Source: Helichrysum umbraculigerum (taxonomy: Eukaryota > Streptophyta > Magnoliopsida > Asterales > Asteraceae). Taken from it: a stretch of 64,000 bases of DNA. The translations under genes and the position numbers were made by a program. The notes under the pieces are model-generated. The model saw nothing but the letters and a program-made list of their open reading frames with translations. It was not told the DNA's origin and ran no database searches. Shown piece after piece: positions 46,555 to 59,800 of this stretch (positions within the stretch are counted from its first letter, which is position 1; each line of letters starts with the position of its first letter). The stretch spans positions 62,802,001 through 62,866,000 of the forward strand of contig CATIUR010000006.1 in NCBI GenBank assembly GCA_949592205.1. The letters run 5' to 3'.

Positions 46555-46745
46555 GTACCCGATAAGACCCCGTTGGGATTTGGGGTAAGCTATTTCCCCA
46601 ATGGGGTGCCCCGATAGGACACCGCTGGGGTTTGGGGTTGGGGTTAGGGATTGCTTAGAATAATAGGGTTGGGATTGCTTAGAATAATGAGGTTGGGGTT
46701 GGGGCTGACACCCCCGCTGAACCCGCCCCATTGCCATTCCTATGC
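46555..46745 (-). mobile_element. hAT-like MITE or fragment
   Basis: G-rich block ending CGCCCCATTGCCATTCCTA, the inverted form of the hAT-type terminus TAGG.ATGGCAATGGGGCG. Subterminal repeats of GGGGTTTGGGGT and TTGCTTAGAATAAT are present. The other end is uncertain. Confidence 0.5.
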
Positions 46746-46864
46746 TCAATATGAAAATTCGCAATACTTAAGTTCAATATGTAGAAATAGTTGTGGCAAG
46801 TTGAGGTTGTGGTAAACAATAACTGATTAGGAGTGTCACAAATAACCGAAACCGAATAACTAAC

Positions 46865-46974
46865 CTGTCTCACCCCCCAAATTTGATGGCAGCGGAAGTC
46901 TGTTCGGGGCGCGACTAATCAGTAGTCATCGCATAAATTTATATTGAACGACCTCTATATGCGTCGTAGAATTG
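46865..46974 (-). repeat. Truncated LTR fragment of the B/C family
   Basis: CACCCCCCAAATTTGATG.CAGCGGAAG and GAACGACC.CTATATGCGTCGT match the start of solo LTR C (41368-41470). The remainder of the LTR is missing. Confidence 0.65.
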
Positions 46975-47304
46975 GCCCTGTCAACTTATTGTTGTGGAGA
47001 TCCCCGTTGAGAGAAAAGTAGAGGTACATTATCTCATGGCTATTCACTATCACAGAAGTTAACAATGACCCTTGTTGAATTTCTCTATCAAACTAATCCA
47101 GCAACAAAACAAAAAAAGTGATTAGGAAAGGAAGTCTTACAGCCTCGTAAGATCCAAAAGATTGGTTAGGAAAGGGCCCAATAATTGACACCGCATATAC
47201 TTCTCTAGAATCACATAGTTGGATCCAATGTAGAAAAATTTACATCAAATGCATAGATTCATGACTTAAGAGCATAAAAAACTCAAACCACTTGAAAGTT
47301 ACAC

Positions 47305-47502
47305 TTACAATTCAGTAACTACTCGATAATCACCGTGTGTGGAGCAAGTAACTCCAGACCAGGCTGGTAAATCACCATCTCCACATGGATCATCTCCAAC
47401 CCATGCATACACTACTCTCCATCCAAGAGACGCTTTGATTTTGTTAATCGCTTTCACTACACTCATAAACGAACAGTATTCAATCCACCCTTCCATCTTC
47501 AT
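47305..47502 (-). pseudogene. Isolated first-exon fragment of an LRR protein gene
   Basis: Encodes INKIKASLGWRVVYAWVGDD then PCGDGDLPAWSGVTCS and GDYRVVTEL, followed by a splice donor GTAAGTG. The WVGDDPCG...WSGVTC pattern is an LRR N-terminal cap as in plant extracellular LRR proteins. Neither the normal N-terminal signal peptide part nor any LRR exons lie nearby; the sequence on both sides is intronic-looking or transposon DNA. Best read as a stranded gene fragment, captured or left by deletion. Confidence 0.6.
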
Positions 47503-47722
47503 AAAAATTGTCTAAAAGTAAAATAAAATCTCTTACTAGTACTGCGCGCCATATACCTTGGTTTTCACAATTTTAAATTCTCATTCGATCGTAGTTCGCT
47601 AATGTGTATATATATGTATCATGTATGTTTATATATTTGATATACAGATTGAAAATAGGTTGAACTGGTGTAAGATCTCTCAGTGGAAATACAGAAAGAG
47701 TGATGGAGATATTGCTATCGCC

Positions 47723-48432
47723 TGTTGAATATAATAGCAGCAAATGACCAACTACACGAACAGTAGCACGAACAATAACACAAAACCACAACGATCAGCA
47801 ATCAACCACAACAACAGCCCGAACAGCAACACGAACTCAACAACGAATAGCAACCTTCAACAACAACAAAAGACAGCAAACGAGACCGCACGAGATGTAA
47901 TCTCTGTCCTTAAAGATTTATACGAACTCGTATAAATCGCTGCGATTCTCAACTCGTAAAACCCCAGGATTAATGCAGTCAACGAGTATTGTAATCGACA
48001 GCTATCGAGACAATACAAATCAACAACGGTGGTAGAGAATGACCCTAACAGAGTATGGTGATGGAACGTAGCAGTAAGATGTTTTGTATGTGGATGTTTT
48101 TCAGTATATCCAAAAAATAGAAGCTAGAGCCTTATTTTATAATACAAAAAAGCTTAACGGTTAGTCCTTCACTCTTCAACTTACCGAGAAGATCTCGGCC
48201 TCAATCTCATAAACGTTAAGTTGCATGAAACTTTCATGTGAGATAGTGGAGATATTTGCGCATGAGGGATAAAAGACTTGGTCTTCCATAAATACCTCAC
48301 TGCCACGTTTTCATGTTTCAAATTAATTAAAACATACTTATGAATAAAATATTAAATAAACCCCCACCATACTCAAGATATTGTAAAGTCAATAATAAAG
48401 AAAACTTTACAACCTAAATATAATATCCAACA
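47723..48432 (-). repeat. Copia-type LTR, 710 bp
   Basis: TGTTGAATATAATAG...AATATCCAACA, followed at 48433 by TTCCCCCACCAGGTTGG, whose complement is a purine tract. It is therefore the 3' LTR (minus sense) of the broken element to its right. Confidence 0.7.
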
Positions 48433-50145
48433 TTCCCCCACCAGGTTGGAAAGTTTTCTACCACTCTAATAAGTCATGTAGCAAAGTATCACGAAGATTA
48501 AACCTTGCACAATACAAGCATTCATAGTGAAATTGATTCAATGGTGACCTAAGGAATTAAACCAAGAACCGTATCATTTCAGCATCATACTTATACACAT
48601 TTCTTATCGTGACTGATGATTTCTCACTGAGCGCGAATATGGTCATGCGCTAAATCCTGTTTCATGACCCTCTAGAAGAGAAACCAAAACTCTTCATTCA
48701 AGGCGGCACCACCTTTAGATCATATAGGCAAAGCTTATGTATTTGTACATCTTCGTTGCTAAGACACCTCCAAGCTTTGTAAAGAGTATAAACTCAACCT
48801 CATTCTCGGCAACGCCGTACTATCTAGATTACACATGGATCAATAGATTGATAGTACCTTCTATCGGATAATGACTTGTTAATACCCCATTAAACCCGAG
48901 AGATAGGAGCACTAAATTCAGGTGGGGTTGCTACCACCAACCGATTCAATTATGATTTCAGATCCATGCCTCTTCTCAATCCACAATAAGTCTCTCGTCA
49001 GAGGCTTACAGGGATATCCGACAAGTTACAACAACTTATGTCAGACTCATAAAAACACTCACTAAATCCCTCGTCAGAGAATTAGTAGTGTAAAATCACG
49101 TTTCAAGTTCTCATAAACTTGTCTAAATTTAGAAGCATATAATTCAACAATAATATTCCCTATGTGTTTTGTGAATATAAAATAAGTATTTAAACTTATT
49201 TTACACCACAATTGGATGCCAAAATTCATGATCATTATGATCAGAATCTAAGTATATATACAAGAATTATTGGTTAACGGTTTCAACATAAGTTGCATAC
49301 CAAGTCAGCTCAATATTCAATTTACTTGACCCTCAACACACATCTACTATATATATTGTTGCTTCTTGGCTTGTACTAGTCGCTACAAACCCTGTATAAA
49401 ATGGTAATTACTACATCAACCTTTTATAAAAATTCATCATGTACACAAATTTTGCGAACTTAAAATGATAGGTCGTGTCACGAAGGTGTCATAATGATTA
49501 AACCTCGTTTATTCAAAGTATGTAAAGTGATATCGATTTAAAGGTGTCCGAAGATTAAACCTCAAATCTTAAGATTTATGGTGTCCGAAAAATTAAACCA
49601 AAACCTTATAACACCACCCCACAAACTTTTAGACACTTCCCACCATCAAACTTACACTCTAGTGAGTCAAAACTACAACTTTTGATCATACACTTCCAAA
49701 ATTGGTGGCATAAATGATTTCTTATATAAATCATTTATATCATTCCTACATGAATGATTAATTTTATGAGTAGATTAATATCACAGTGTATACATCTAAT
49801 ACACATCGTCTCTAGCAAAGATACTTGTGTCAATTTAAAATTCATTTTTGAATTCAATTTTGCATTTACCAAAATTTAGTCACTGTTTATTTGTTCAAAT
49901 GCAAAAACAATGCTCATGCGTAGTACTAAATTAGACACAATAACTGAACTAAACTGAGGAATAAATTTCATTTGATTAATTAAAACAATTGCACTAGAAA
50001 TAAACAATTACACTAAAATGGAAATGCAACTACACTACGAATTGAATAACTGAATTGAAAATGACACCAACAGACAAGATTAAAGCAACTGTAGCTAAAA
50101 TTCTAGTGCATTTTAAGAGCTAGAAACGACTCGATATTATGACTA

Positions 50146-50575
50146 TCATGCCTCCATATCATAATCCTCGAGATGGACACTAGACACCCTCTCGGCAATC
50201 TCAGTTTCTACCAAATTCACAACCTCATCCCCGGACTTTCTTTCTTTGCATTCTCTTGCGTAGTGCCTAGTTTCTCCACAAACATGACATTTTCCAGTCC
50301 TTTTAGGTTGTGAACTTCTCTTGAACTTGTTATGATTCACTCTCAGCTTGGATTTTTGTGAACCGCCACCTCCATTAGCTCCCTTCTTACTATTCCCCAC
50401 TTGAACATGATGAACACTAGACCCACAATTGGCCCGTTTTTCTCTTTTAAAAATCTTTCCACGAGGGTGGGAGTTTATTGATGATAGCACCCACTTGAAA
50501 GATTTCGGGGAGTGAGATCGAGAGAGCTTTTAATTTGTTGACGAGAACTTGGAGCTCATGTATAACACACACCAA
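50146..50575 (-). pseudogene. Copia gag remnant
   Basis: Upstream frame reads VIHELQVLVNKLKALSISLP and INKLPPSWKDF, as in the conserved plant copia Gag domain. After a frameshift the 114-codon frame contains a CCHC-type knuckle CHVCGETRHYARECKERK, with Arg where Gly is usual. The protease that normally follows is missing. Confidence 0.6.
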
Positions 50576-50586
50576 ATCACCAAGGC

Positions 50587-50607
50587 TTTTTTTTTTTTTT
50601 TTTTTTT
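50587..50607. repeat. Poly(T) tract bordering the gypsy LTR
   Basis: About 21 T. It may be the target of the gypsy insertion; the matching flank lies outside the window. Confidence 0.7.
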
Positions 50608-51510
50608 TGACATCTCGGAAGCGTACATTAATTAATCACAATTTAGATTGCATATATTAAAACCAAAAGTGCAATCCACACAATTTCATCCAAATACTTA
50701 ATGTATTACAAACTTTTAAAACATTACGCCTAAGTGTTATTAAATCCAATCATGATAATAAACAGTTAACATGATTGTTCAAACAGAGTATGCGTCCTCA
50801 AACATTCCATTCCCATCATCTTGCTAACCAACATACAAAAGATAACCTGCAAGAAGTAATGAGGGGGATTAACACAAAGCTAAGTGAATAGATTATTAAC
50901 TGTCAACCTAACTCAGATTCACAATTGTTTACAGCTAAGCATCATAAACAATTAACTTCAAAGAGGATCGGTGGTCCTTGAGACACCCTACTGCCGCGGT
51001 GGTCCCCAAGCAACACTTACAACCACTGAAGGCCAATTCAGTGATCTAACCGATGGTTTGGTACTATTACTACTTCCAACATCATTTCAATGAACAACCC
51101 ATGCACAAGGCACTAACGTTATCCAAGTAATAGTACCCAAACCCAACCGCAATTGACCTCTGAAAGATTCACATAATCCATAATCATCATGACAATATGT
51201 TAATTAAACAATACACAAGTAAGACCAAGTGTACCCGTTGTAACCCGATTGTTACAACCAAGTTAGACGAAAGGTCAACGATCCACTCACCCTTGACGAT
51301 CACCGTCTCCACTCAAAGATCTTATTTTATTGAGTCTTCGGTTTATCTGAGAACACGATCAAAACCCGAATTAGATTCTCACAATATAATTTGTTACATT
51401 CTAAACAAGTATATAAATCAGTTAAATGCACATAATGTATATTAAATGCTATTTAAATATCATAAGTGTACAAATCACAAGTCATCAAATTCATCATTTT
51501 AAAACATGTA

Positions 51511-51765
51511 AACGCGATCCGGGAAGGAGTGAGTTGGATCGCGTTGATCAGTTCAAAACCTTCTGTCACCGTTTTTCACTTGAAAACGCGATCCGGGAAC
51601 ACTGAAGTTGGATCGCGTTACAAATAACAAAATCATTCTGTAACCATTTTTAACTATCAAACGCGATCCGGACATGGGGCTGGGATCGCGTTCCCAAGAG
51701 CAATTTTGACCTGTGACATTTATAACTATGAAACGCGATCCTGGCTATAAGCTGGGATCGCGTTC
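51511..51765. other. Four-unit hairpin array AACGCGATCC/GGATCGCGTT
   Basis: Units start at 51511, 51585, 51660 and 51732 (period 72-75 bp). Each has arms AACGCGATCC and GGATCGCGTT around a 12-15 nt loop. Arms are identical in all four, while loops and the roughly 40-bp spacers have diverged strongly. Confidence 0.9.
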
Positions 51766-52150
51766 GCACGTTTTCCAGCAACATTACAGACCTGCAACAC
51801 CATATGCACGAACACAAAACCCAAATTTCACAAATGCAGATGCAATACTCGATTTTAACCAAAGAATAACCACATTCATCAACTACAAACATGTTATAAC
51901 AACAAATAAACATCATCCAAGTCCTAAATCCATACATGCATCCATAATTCAACCCACCTATAACCTAAATCCAATTTATTCAAATTACAACTTGAAGAAC
52001 ACCAATAATCCATTCAATAAGCATGAAATCAGTTAATAATCATCACACAATCACATTCAAGCATAGACTAACTCCATTTCACCATTGTCCCCAATTAATG
52101 AAACTAATTCATGAAACTTATGAAAATGCTTACCCAAGGAAGAAGAGCAA

Positions 52151-52182
<32 letters not shown>
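52151..52182. repeat. (GAT)n microsatellite
   Basis: About ten GAT units within the gypsy LTR. Confidence 0.9.
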
Positions 52183-52183
<1 letters not shown>

Positions 52184-52651
52184 GCAAATGCTAAATCAGA
52201 ATCAAGCTTCAAGAGTGGTTGCAAGTAATTTTCCTCTTTGATTTTCAAATGATTTCTAAGTAAGGGTGTGTGTGTGTGTTCTTGAGGTTTTAGGCAAAAT
52301 ATGGAAATGAAAGAATGAGGTCGACATATACATTTAACCAAGTAATTTGCAGTGTAAAATCTACCCGTTGTAAATCTATTGTCTGGAACCTAAACCATTT
52401 TGCGAGAAAATAAGTTTTATAATATCGTCAACTAAATTAATTTAAAACAAGTATTAATTTATTTATCACAATAAATCATTTGGTCATTTGACCGATTAAT
52501 TTCACTTATCCAAATAAATACCAATTATTTCAAAATACCATTTAAGTCACGAAATAAAATAGGGAAATTACCATATTTCTACTAGGCCCAGATCGAGGAT
52601 GTTACAAATCTTCCTTCCTCAAGAAGATTTCGTCCCCGAAATCTCACCATG

Positions 52652-55252
52652 CTAAAAAAGACTAGGATACCGCATCCTCATGCTCGACTCGGTTTCCCAC
52701 GTAAGGTTTGGACCTAGACTATGATTCCACTTAACCAACACCATGGGTATCTCCTTCTTTCGAAGTTTAGTCACCTTACGATCTATGATTTCTACGGGTT
52801 CTTCTACGAGTCTTTGACTTTGGTCGATACGTAGGTCTTGCAATGGAAGGACTTGGGAGTGGTCCTCCACATTGCATTTCCTTAAATAGCACATATTGAA
52901 AGTATCGTGAATACCCGCTAATTCTGGAGGAAGATCTAATGATACAGTTTGCTCATTGACTACTTGTCGAATTCTAAACGGCCCAATGTATCTAGGTGCT
53001 AGTTTACCACGTTTTCCAAACTGGATAACACCCTTCAAAGGTCAAACCTTCAAGTAAACCAACTCACCTTCTACAAACGAAATGGGTCGATGACGGTGAT
53101 CGGCATACTGTTTTTGTCTATCGCGGGCAGTTTTAATCTATCTCGGGCTATAGCCACCTTATCAGCTGTAATTTGTACTATGTCAGGACCCGCAAATTGT
53201 TTCTCACCCGCCTCTAACCAGCAAGTGGGTGTTCTACACCTACGACCATATAACATCTCATAGAGTGGCATGCCTATACTAGAGTGAAAAGAGTTATTAT
53301 AGGCGAATTCAACCAAAGGTAAGTGAGAATCCCAAGACCCACCAAAATCCAAAACACACGCCCGCAACATGTCCTCAAGAGTTTGAATGGTCCGCTCAGA
53401 CTGACCGTTAGTATGAGGATGATAAGCAGTGCTCAAATTAACTCTAGTACCCAATTCCTTTTGCAAACTCTGCCAAAAACCCGATACAAACCGAGAATCT
53501 CTGTCTGAAATGATCGACAACGGAATCCCATGTCTAGTGACACCCTCATTAATGTACAATTGTGCCAACTTACTCAAAGATGCCGTCTCACAAGTAGCAA
53601 GAAAGTGAGCACTTTTGTTCAATCTATCCACAATTACCCAAATCATATCTCTACCTTTAACCGTTCGAGGTAACTTGGTCACAAAATCCATGGTTATATG
53701 TTCCCATTTCCACTCGGGAATCTCAAGTTGTTTCAAAGCTCCATATGGTTTCTGGTGTTCGGCTTTTACTTGCGAGCAAATGTGGCAAGATTCCACAAAT
53801 CGAGCTACATCCAATTTCAAAGTAGGCCACCAATACAATGGCTTTAAATCATGATACATCTTAGTACTCCCGGGATGAACTGACAATCTAGATTTGTGAG
53901 CCTCCAACATGATCACATATCGAAGACCACCGAGCAAAGGAACCCAAACTCGGGATTGAAAGGTCTTCAAACCCCGAGAATCATCAATCAACAAATCCTT
54001 TCTTTTAATCATCACCTCGGATTTCAAGTTATTGTCCATCAAAGCCTCCATTTGTGCTAATTTCAATTGATCAATCAAATCCGAAGAAACCTCCAAACGC
54101 ATAAAACAAATCTTTTCGGATTTTCCTTTCCGATTTAACGCATCCGCCACAACATTGGCCTTACCCGGGTGGTAACGAATCTCACAGTCATAATCTTTGA
54201 TCAATTCCAACCATCGCCTCTGTCGCATATTGAGCTCTTTCTGAGTGAACATGTATTGAAGACTTTTGTGATCCGTACAAATGACACATTTCGTGCCATA
54301 AAGATAGTGCCTCCAAATTTTCAAAGCGAAAACTACGGCCGCTAATTCCAAGTCATGGGTAGGATAATTAATCTCATGGGGTTTCAATTGATGCAAAGCA
54401 TAGGCAATAACACGGTCTCGTTGCATCAAAACACAACCCAAACCTGCAGAAGAAGCGTCACAATAAACAATGAAGTCATTGGACCCATCAGGCAATGCTA
54501 AAACCGGAGCCTAACACAAAAGCTGCCTCAAAGTTTGAAAAGCTGATTCTTGTAGTTCAGTCCACTAAAATTTAACATCTTTCCAAGTTAGCTTAGTCAA
54601 AGGACCCGCAATCTTAGAGAAATCCTTTATGAACTTTCGGTAGTAACTCGCTAATCCCAGAAAACTCTTAATTTCGGAAGGAGACTTAGGTGCTTGCCAA
54701 TTCATGACAGCCTCACTTTTTAAAGGATCCACTTTAACCCCATCCTCACAAATGATGTGCCCCAAAAACTGTACCTCACGCAACCAAAACTCACATTTGG
54801 AAAATTTAGCATACAATTGTTCTTTTTTTAATGTTTCAAGAACCAAATGCAAATGCATCTCATGATCCGATTCAGGCTTAGAATAAACCAAGATATCATC
54901 AATGAATACAATAAAAAATTTATCAAGTAAAGGTCGACAAACTCTATTCATTAAATCCATAAAAATTGCTAGAGCCTTTGTCAACCCAAATGGCATAACA
55001 AGAAACTCATAATGACCGTATCTAGTGCGAAAAGCCATCTTAGGAATATCCTTCTCACAAACCCGCACTTGGTGATAACCCGACCTTAAATCAATCTTGG
55101 AAAAATAAGAAGACCCTTGTAATTGGTCAAACAACTCATCTATTCGGGGCAAAGGGTACTTATTCTTTATGGTTCTCTTATTCAACTCCCTATAGTCAAT
55201 ACACATACGAAAGGTGCCATCATTCCTTTTAACAAATAACACAGGTGCACCC
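52652..55252 (-). pseudogene. Gypsy pol, 3' part: RT, RNase H, integrase, chromodomain-like tail
   Basis: The RT segment (55242-54565) holds RMCIDYRELNK, LRSGYHQVRV and the catalytic FIDDILVYSK. RNase H and integrase (54495-53071) hold YCDASSAGLG, TDHKSLQYMF, the HHCC-like HICSQVKAEH, and the DDE residues in ITMDFV, IISDRDSRF and NGQSERT. The tail (53038-52652) holds APRYIGPFRI and VLVKWNHSLGPNLTWE, a chromodomain-like end. TAG stops separate RT from RNase H at about 54565 and 54512, a frameshift lies near 53130, and a further stop near 53070-53040. The gene continues at 62490 beyond the copia insertion. Confidence 0.85.
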
Positions 55253-55981
55253 TGTTGGGTTTTCTATTCCCTAACTAGATTATCATACACGCAGCAGAAT
55301 AACAAAACTTTAAATAATCTAAGGCAATTAGGAAACTAAAACCCTAAGGGATCTTTAACTTTAACAACATAGTACAATGAATAAATTGAACAAAGAGAAT
55401 ATAAGAAAAACGCTAACCTTAAGAGAAAACCTATTTCTCGCGCGCAGACCAACGAGCAGAGCTTCGTTACTTGGAGGCAAGTACCCAAAGTAGAATACCT
55501 CTAATGCTTCACACCCAAAAACCCAAGAGAAAGTCGAATTTTCGAAATCCTTGAAAATTCGTACTTCAAAACGTATATTATGAAGGTATAGGATGCCCCT
55601 ATTTATAGTTGTGGAAGAAACCCTAAGGTTTGCTGAATTCGACTCCCAACCGGCGGTTGGACCATCCAACCGGCGGTTGGAGTTGTTTGACTTGTACTCC
55701 AAGTCTGCGACTTCCACCGCCTTGAAACCCTAATCCCAACCGGCGGTTGGGTCTTCCAACCGGCGGTTGGATCAGATTCTTGAATCTTCCGCCAAATTTA
55801 ATTACTTTGAATTTCTAATTAATAAACTATTATTAATTAATTAAATAATTAAATATAATATTAATACTATTAATATTATCCTTCATCTTTCTCTTGACTG
55901 TTTATGAGGGCAACCCAAAAAGGACTTTACCATTAATGATAGTCTCACCAATTAGTTATGATATTGGACACTATTCCAACA
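55253..55981 (-). repeat. Copia LTR (3' LTR), 729 bp
   Basis: TGTTGGGTTTTC...TATTCCAACA. Minus-sense TATA box TATAAATA at 55600-55607; four palindromes lie upstream of it at 55646-55770. Confidence 0.93.
55646..55770. other. Paired CCAACCGGCGGTTGG palindromes in copia LTR
   Basis: Copies at 55646-55660, 55666-55680, 55736-55750 and 55756-55770: two pairs 90 bp apart, 20 bp apart within each pair. Arms are CCAACCG and CGGTTGG around one base. They lie 39-170 bp upstream of the TATA box in element sense. Confidence 0.92.
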
Positions 55982-56855
55982 GTCTCCCACTTGGACAATT
56001 CATCAACTACTATAGGTCTAAAGCCTATATCTCATTAACTATGTAAAGTGTGCCATCCATCGCAACTGCCTAACTCTGATTCTTATCATAGAGTCAGTCC
56101 TTTAGATAAGTGATCATCCATTCCTTTGTTTCACGATATCGTATGAATTGAGACATGGATTATAATCAATCTCAAGATTCATATAAGTTTTCTGATTTCC
56201 GATTATATTGACTATATGAGACTACTGAACTATCACCCTAGTCTCGGCCAGGCCTAGCACTTTTAAGTCAAACTTTAATCATCAGAGGGCCCATGATATC
56301 TCTTTTCCATTTTAGGTAAAAGGAACAAATAAATATCGACTACATAGCACTAGTCAACTCATCATATCATACCTAGTATACCCTTTATAACTGGCATTTA
56401 CGCACAGCGTTTGAATAGACTAAAGTATAACAGACTCGAAGAACTAGATACTCATGTATCTCCATTTTAAGAATAGAAGATATTATCATCTTAAAATCAC
56501 TCGTGATTTAATCCATGAAGTGATCTCTTTAAGTGCGGGTTTCTCCTATACTTAAATCCCCATTAAGTACCCATGAGTGTTGCAGCAATCTCCATGCCAT
56601 GTCTAATCTCCATAGATATCTACTAACACTCCACGACAGTCTTGATTCACCACATACTTCCTATAATGTTATCGACTGGGGAGGTTTGAGTAAGAACTTA
56701 TTACTCTGGAAGTGGTGTCTAAACATGCAAAACTGAAACACAACGACAAACAATAGTAAATGGTAGAACTCCTTCCCATTAAAATCTCCATTATTAATCA
56801 CGAAGTCTATTACAGTTTTATCATTGTTTATAACGTTTCAAATTTAAACTAACAA
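55982..56855 (-). other. 3' untranslated DNA of the copia element
   Basis: Between the purine tract and the RNase H stop; no frame of note. Contains text typical of copia 3' regions (CTCCCACTTGGACAATTCATC). Confidence 0.6.
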
Positions 56856-59800
56856 CTAAAACTTTACATTATCTCTTAAACCTATGCTCCTAGCATGTTC
56901 ATCGTGCTTGGATTTTCCTAGAGGCTTTGTGAACGGATCAGCTGGATTTTCCTCTGATCTTATGCTCTTCACAATTACATGTCCTTCTTTGACTTTACTT
57001 CGGACAAAATGGTATTTCCTTTCAATGTGCTTCGACTTTCCGTGATCCTTGGGTTCTCTACTCAAGGCGACTGCACTTTCATTATCACAGAATATAGCAA
57101 TAGGATCTTGTACTGTTGGAACAACTCCAAGATCTCCAATGAAATTCCTCATCCAGATAGCTTCCTTTGCCGCTTCACTAGCCGCAATGTACTCAGACTC
57201 ACATGTAGAGTCTGCTACTGTATCTTGCTTAGAACTTTTCCATGTAACCGCTCCCCCATTCAGTAGGAATACCCAACCAGACTGTGATCTACAATCATAT
57301 TTGTCTGTTTGGAAACTAGCATCACTATAACCTGTTACTCTAAGTTCTTCTTCTCCACCATAAACCAAGAACCTGTCTTTAGTATTTCTCAAAAACTTAA
57401 GAATATTCTTTACAGTTGTCCAATGACCTTTACCAGGATTCTGCTGATGTCGACTCACTAAGCTCAAAGCAAATGAGACATCAGGTCTTGTACACGTCAT
57501 GGCATACATGATCGATCCTATAGCCGAAGCATATGGGATTCGACTCATTCTGTCCAATTCTTGTTCAGACTTTGGATATAGATCCTTACTGATCTTAATG
57601 CCATGATTCAAGGGTAAGTTCCCTTTCTTAGAATTCTCCATATTGAATCTTTTCAATATTTTATCTATGTACGTATCCTGGCTGAGTCCTATGAGACGTT
57701 TTGACCTATCTCTATAAATCTTTATACCAAGGATATATGCTGCATCTCCAAGATCTTTCATAGCGAAACACTTTCCCAACCATTCCTTTACACCTTGTAA
57801 TGTTGGGATATCATTTCCTATGAGCAGTATATCATCTACATACAATACTAAGAATACTACAATACTCCCACTGAACTTGACATATATACAGGACTCATCT
57901 TCACTTCTAGAAAATTCAAACTCTGTGACCTTTTCGTGGAAGCAGAGATTCCAGCTACGAGAGGCTTGTTTAAGTCCATAAATAGCCTTTTCAAGCTTGC
58001 ACACTCTATTAGGATACTTTGCATTTTCAAAACCTTCTGGTTGTGACATGAACACATCCTCTGTCAGTTTCCCGTTAAGGAAAGCGGTTTTGACATCCAT
58101 CTGCCAAATTTCATAATCATGAAATGCAACTATGGCTAACATAATCCTAATTGACTTAATCTTAGCTACTGGTGAGAAAGTTTCCTCGTAATCAATCCCA
58201 TAGGTTTGAGTATAGCCCTTCGCTACCAATCTAGCTTAATAAGTGTGTACCTTCCCATCCATGTATGTCTTCTTCTTGAAGATCCACTTACAACCCACCG
58301 TCCTAAGACCGGGTGTAGTGTCAACCAAATTCCAAACTTGATGGTCATACATGGACTGAATTTCGCTTTTCATAGCTTCCTTCCATTTAGCAGCCTCAGG
58401 GCCTGCCATCGCTTCCTTATAGTTAGCAGGCTCATCTAATTCACCCAGTGTACTATCACTTATCTTATCCTCTTCTTCTATTTGGTAACCATAATAGAAC
58501 TCAGGAGGATTGCTAACTCTACTAGATCTGCGAACGGGTAAGGATATGTCTTCAGGTTCAACAGGTGTCTCCACCTCTTGTTGAACGTCAGTGTTTATTA
58601 TAGGTTCTTCATCGGTAGATTCTTGAATTTCTTCAAGATCAATTTTACTCCCACTGTCCTCTTTAGATATCATTTCTCTCTCAAGGAACACTCCTCTTCG
58701 AGCTACAAAGACCACAGTTCCTTGGATCTGTAGAATAAATATCCAAATGACTCTTGTGGATAACCGATGAAAAGACACTTTTCAGATCTGGAGTCTAGTT
58801 TGTCCTGAGTTTCCCGTCTAACGTAAACTTCACAACCCCAGATTTTGATGTGACCAAGAGAAGGTTTCTTTCCCTTCCACATCTCATAAGGTGTCTTTGA
58901 AACTTTCTTAGTGGGTATTTGATTTAAGATATGGGCGGCTATTTCTAATGCATAACCCCAGAAACTTATTGGAAGTGTTGCTCGACTCATCATAGATCGA
59001 ACCATGTCTAACAAAGTTATGTTTCTCCTCTCAGTAACACCATTAAGCTGTGGTATTCTAGGAGGAGTCAGTTGCGAAACTATTCCACAGTTTCTAAGAT
59101 GATCGAGAAACTCGATACTAAGGTACTCTCCTCCCCTATCGGATCGGAGAACCTTTATCTTTCTGCCCAGTTGATTCTCTACTTCGTTTTGATATCTTCT
59201 GAATACCTCAAAAGTATCTGACTTATGTTTGATCAGATAAACATGTCCAAATCTGCTGAAGTCATCAGTAAATGTAACATAGTATCTATTTCCATCTTTT
59301 GTAGCATATCGGAATGGTCCACATACATCTGTATGTACCAAATCCAATAATCCTTCACCTCTTTCACATGATCCTGTGAATGGTGATTTAGTCATCTTGC
59401 CTAATAAACAAGATTCGCATACATCATCTGATTTGAGGTCGAATGATTCCAACACTCCATCCTTCTGGAGTTGGGCAATGCGTTTCTTGTTTATGTGCCC
59501 TAGACGATAATGCCACAACTTGGATTTATCAATTTCATTTGACGAATCAACATTTAAAATAACATTGCTAACACATTCAACATTTTCATATATGCCTTTG
59601 TAAGGAGAAGCTTTAAAAATAAAACAATCATTTAAATGAACCAAAATATCTCCATTTCCATTATCAAAAGAAAAATGATAACCATCTTTATACAAAGCAT
59701 AAAATGAAATAATGTTTCTAGTCATTTCTGACGAATAATAGCAATTATTTAAATCTATCCTAACTCCAGAATTCAGCATGAGCTCAAATCTTCCAATCTT

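Larger units (their letters stand above)
48433..50607 (-). mobile_element. Interior of a deleted copia element
   Basis: From the purine tract to the edge of the gypsy LTR at 50608. Only a gag remnant (50146-50575) can be read; integrase, reverse transcriptase and RNase H are absent. 49480-49620 has repeated 'gtgtccgaa.attaaacc' units typical of copia 3' untranslated DNA. The 5' part and 5' LTR are cut off by the gypsy insertion. Confidence 0.6.
50608..52606 (-). repeat. LTR of the Ty3/gypsy element, 2.0 kb (3' LTR)
   Basis: TGACATCTCGG...GAGGATGTTACA. In minus sense it is preceded by the purine tract GAGGAAGGAAGATT (right of 52606) and the end of pol. It contains the hairpin array at 51511-51765 and a GAT microsatellite at 52151-52182. 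The other LTR lies beyond 64000. Confidence 0.85.

Noticed and set aside
47744..47935. Asn/Thr-rich 63-codon protein
   Set aside because: Lies inside a copia LTR (47723-48432) and is a product of CAA/AAC-rich composition.
50587..50608. Poly(A) tail of a LINE or processed pseudogene
   Set aside because: No LINE or cDNA sequence adjoins it. It borders a gypsy LTR and is more likely its insertion target.
51511..51765. Regularly spaced palindromic repeats resembling a CRISPR array
   Set aside because: They lie inside a plant gypsy LTR. Only the hairpin arms repeat exactly; the spacers are diverged copies of one another and no cas-like gene is near.
55361..55717. 118-codon frame in the copia LTR (also 61864-62220)
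   Set aside because: Lies wholly inside the LTR across the TATA box and palindromes; no known copia product is encoded there.
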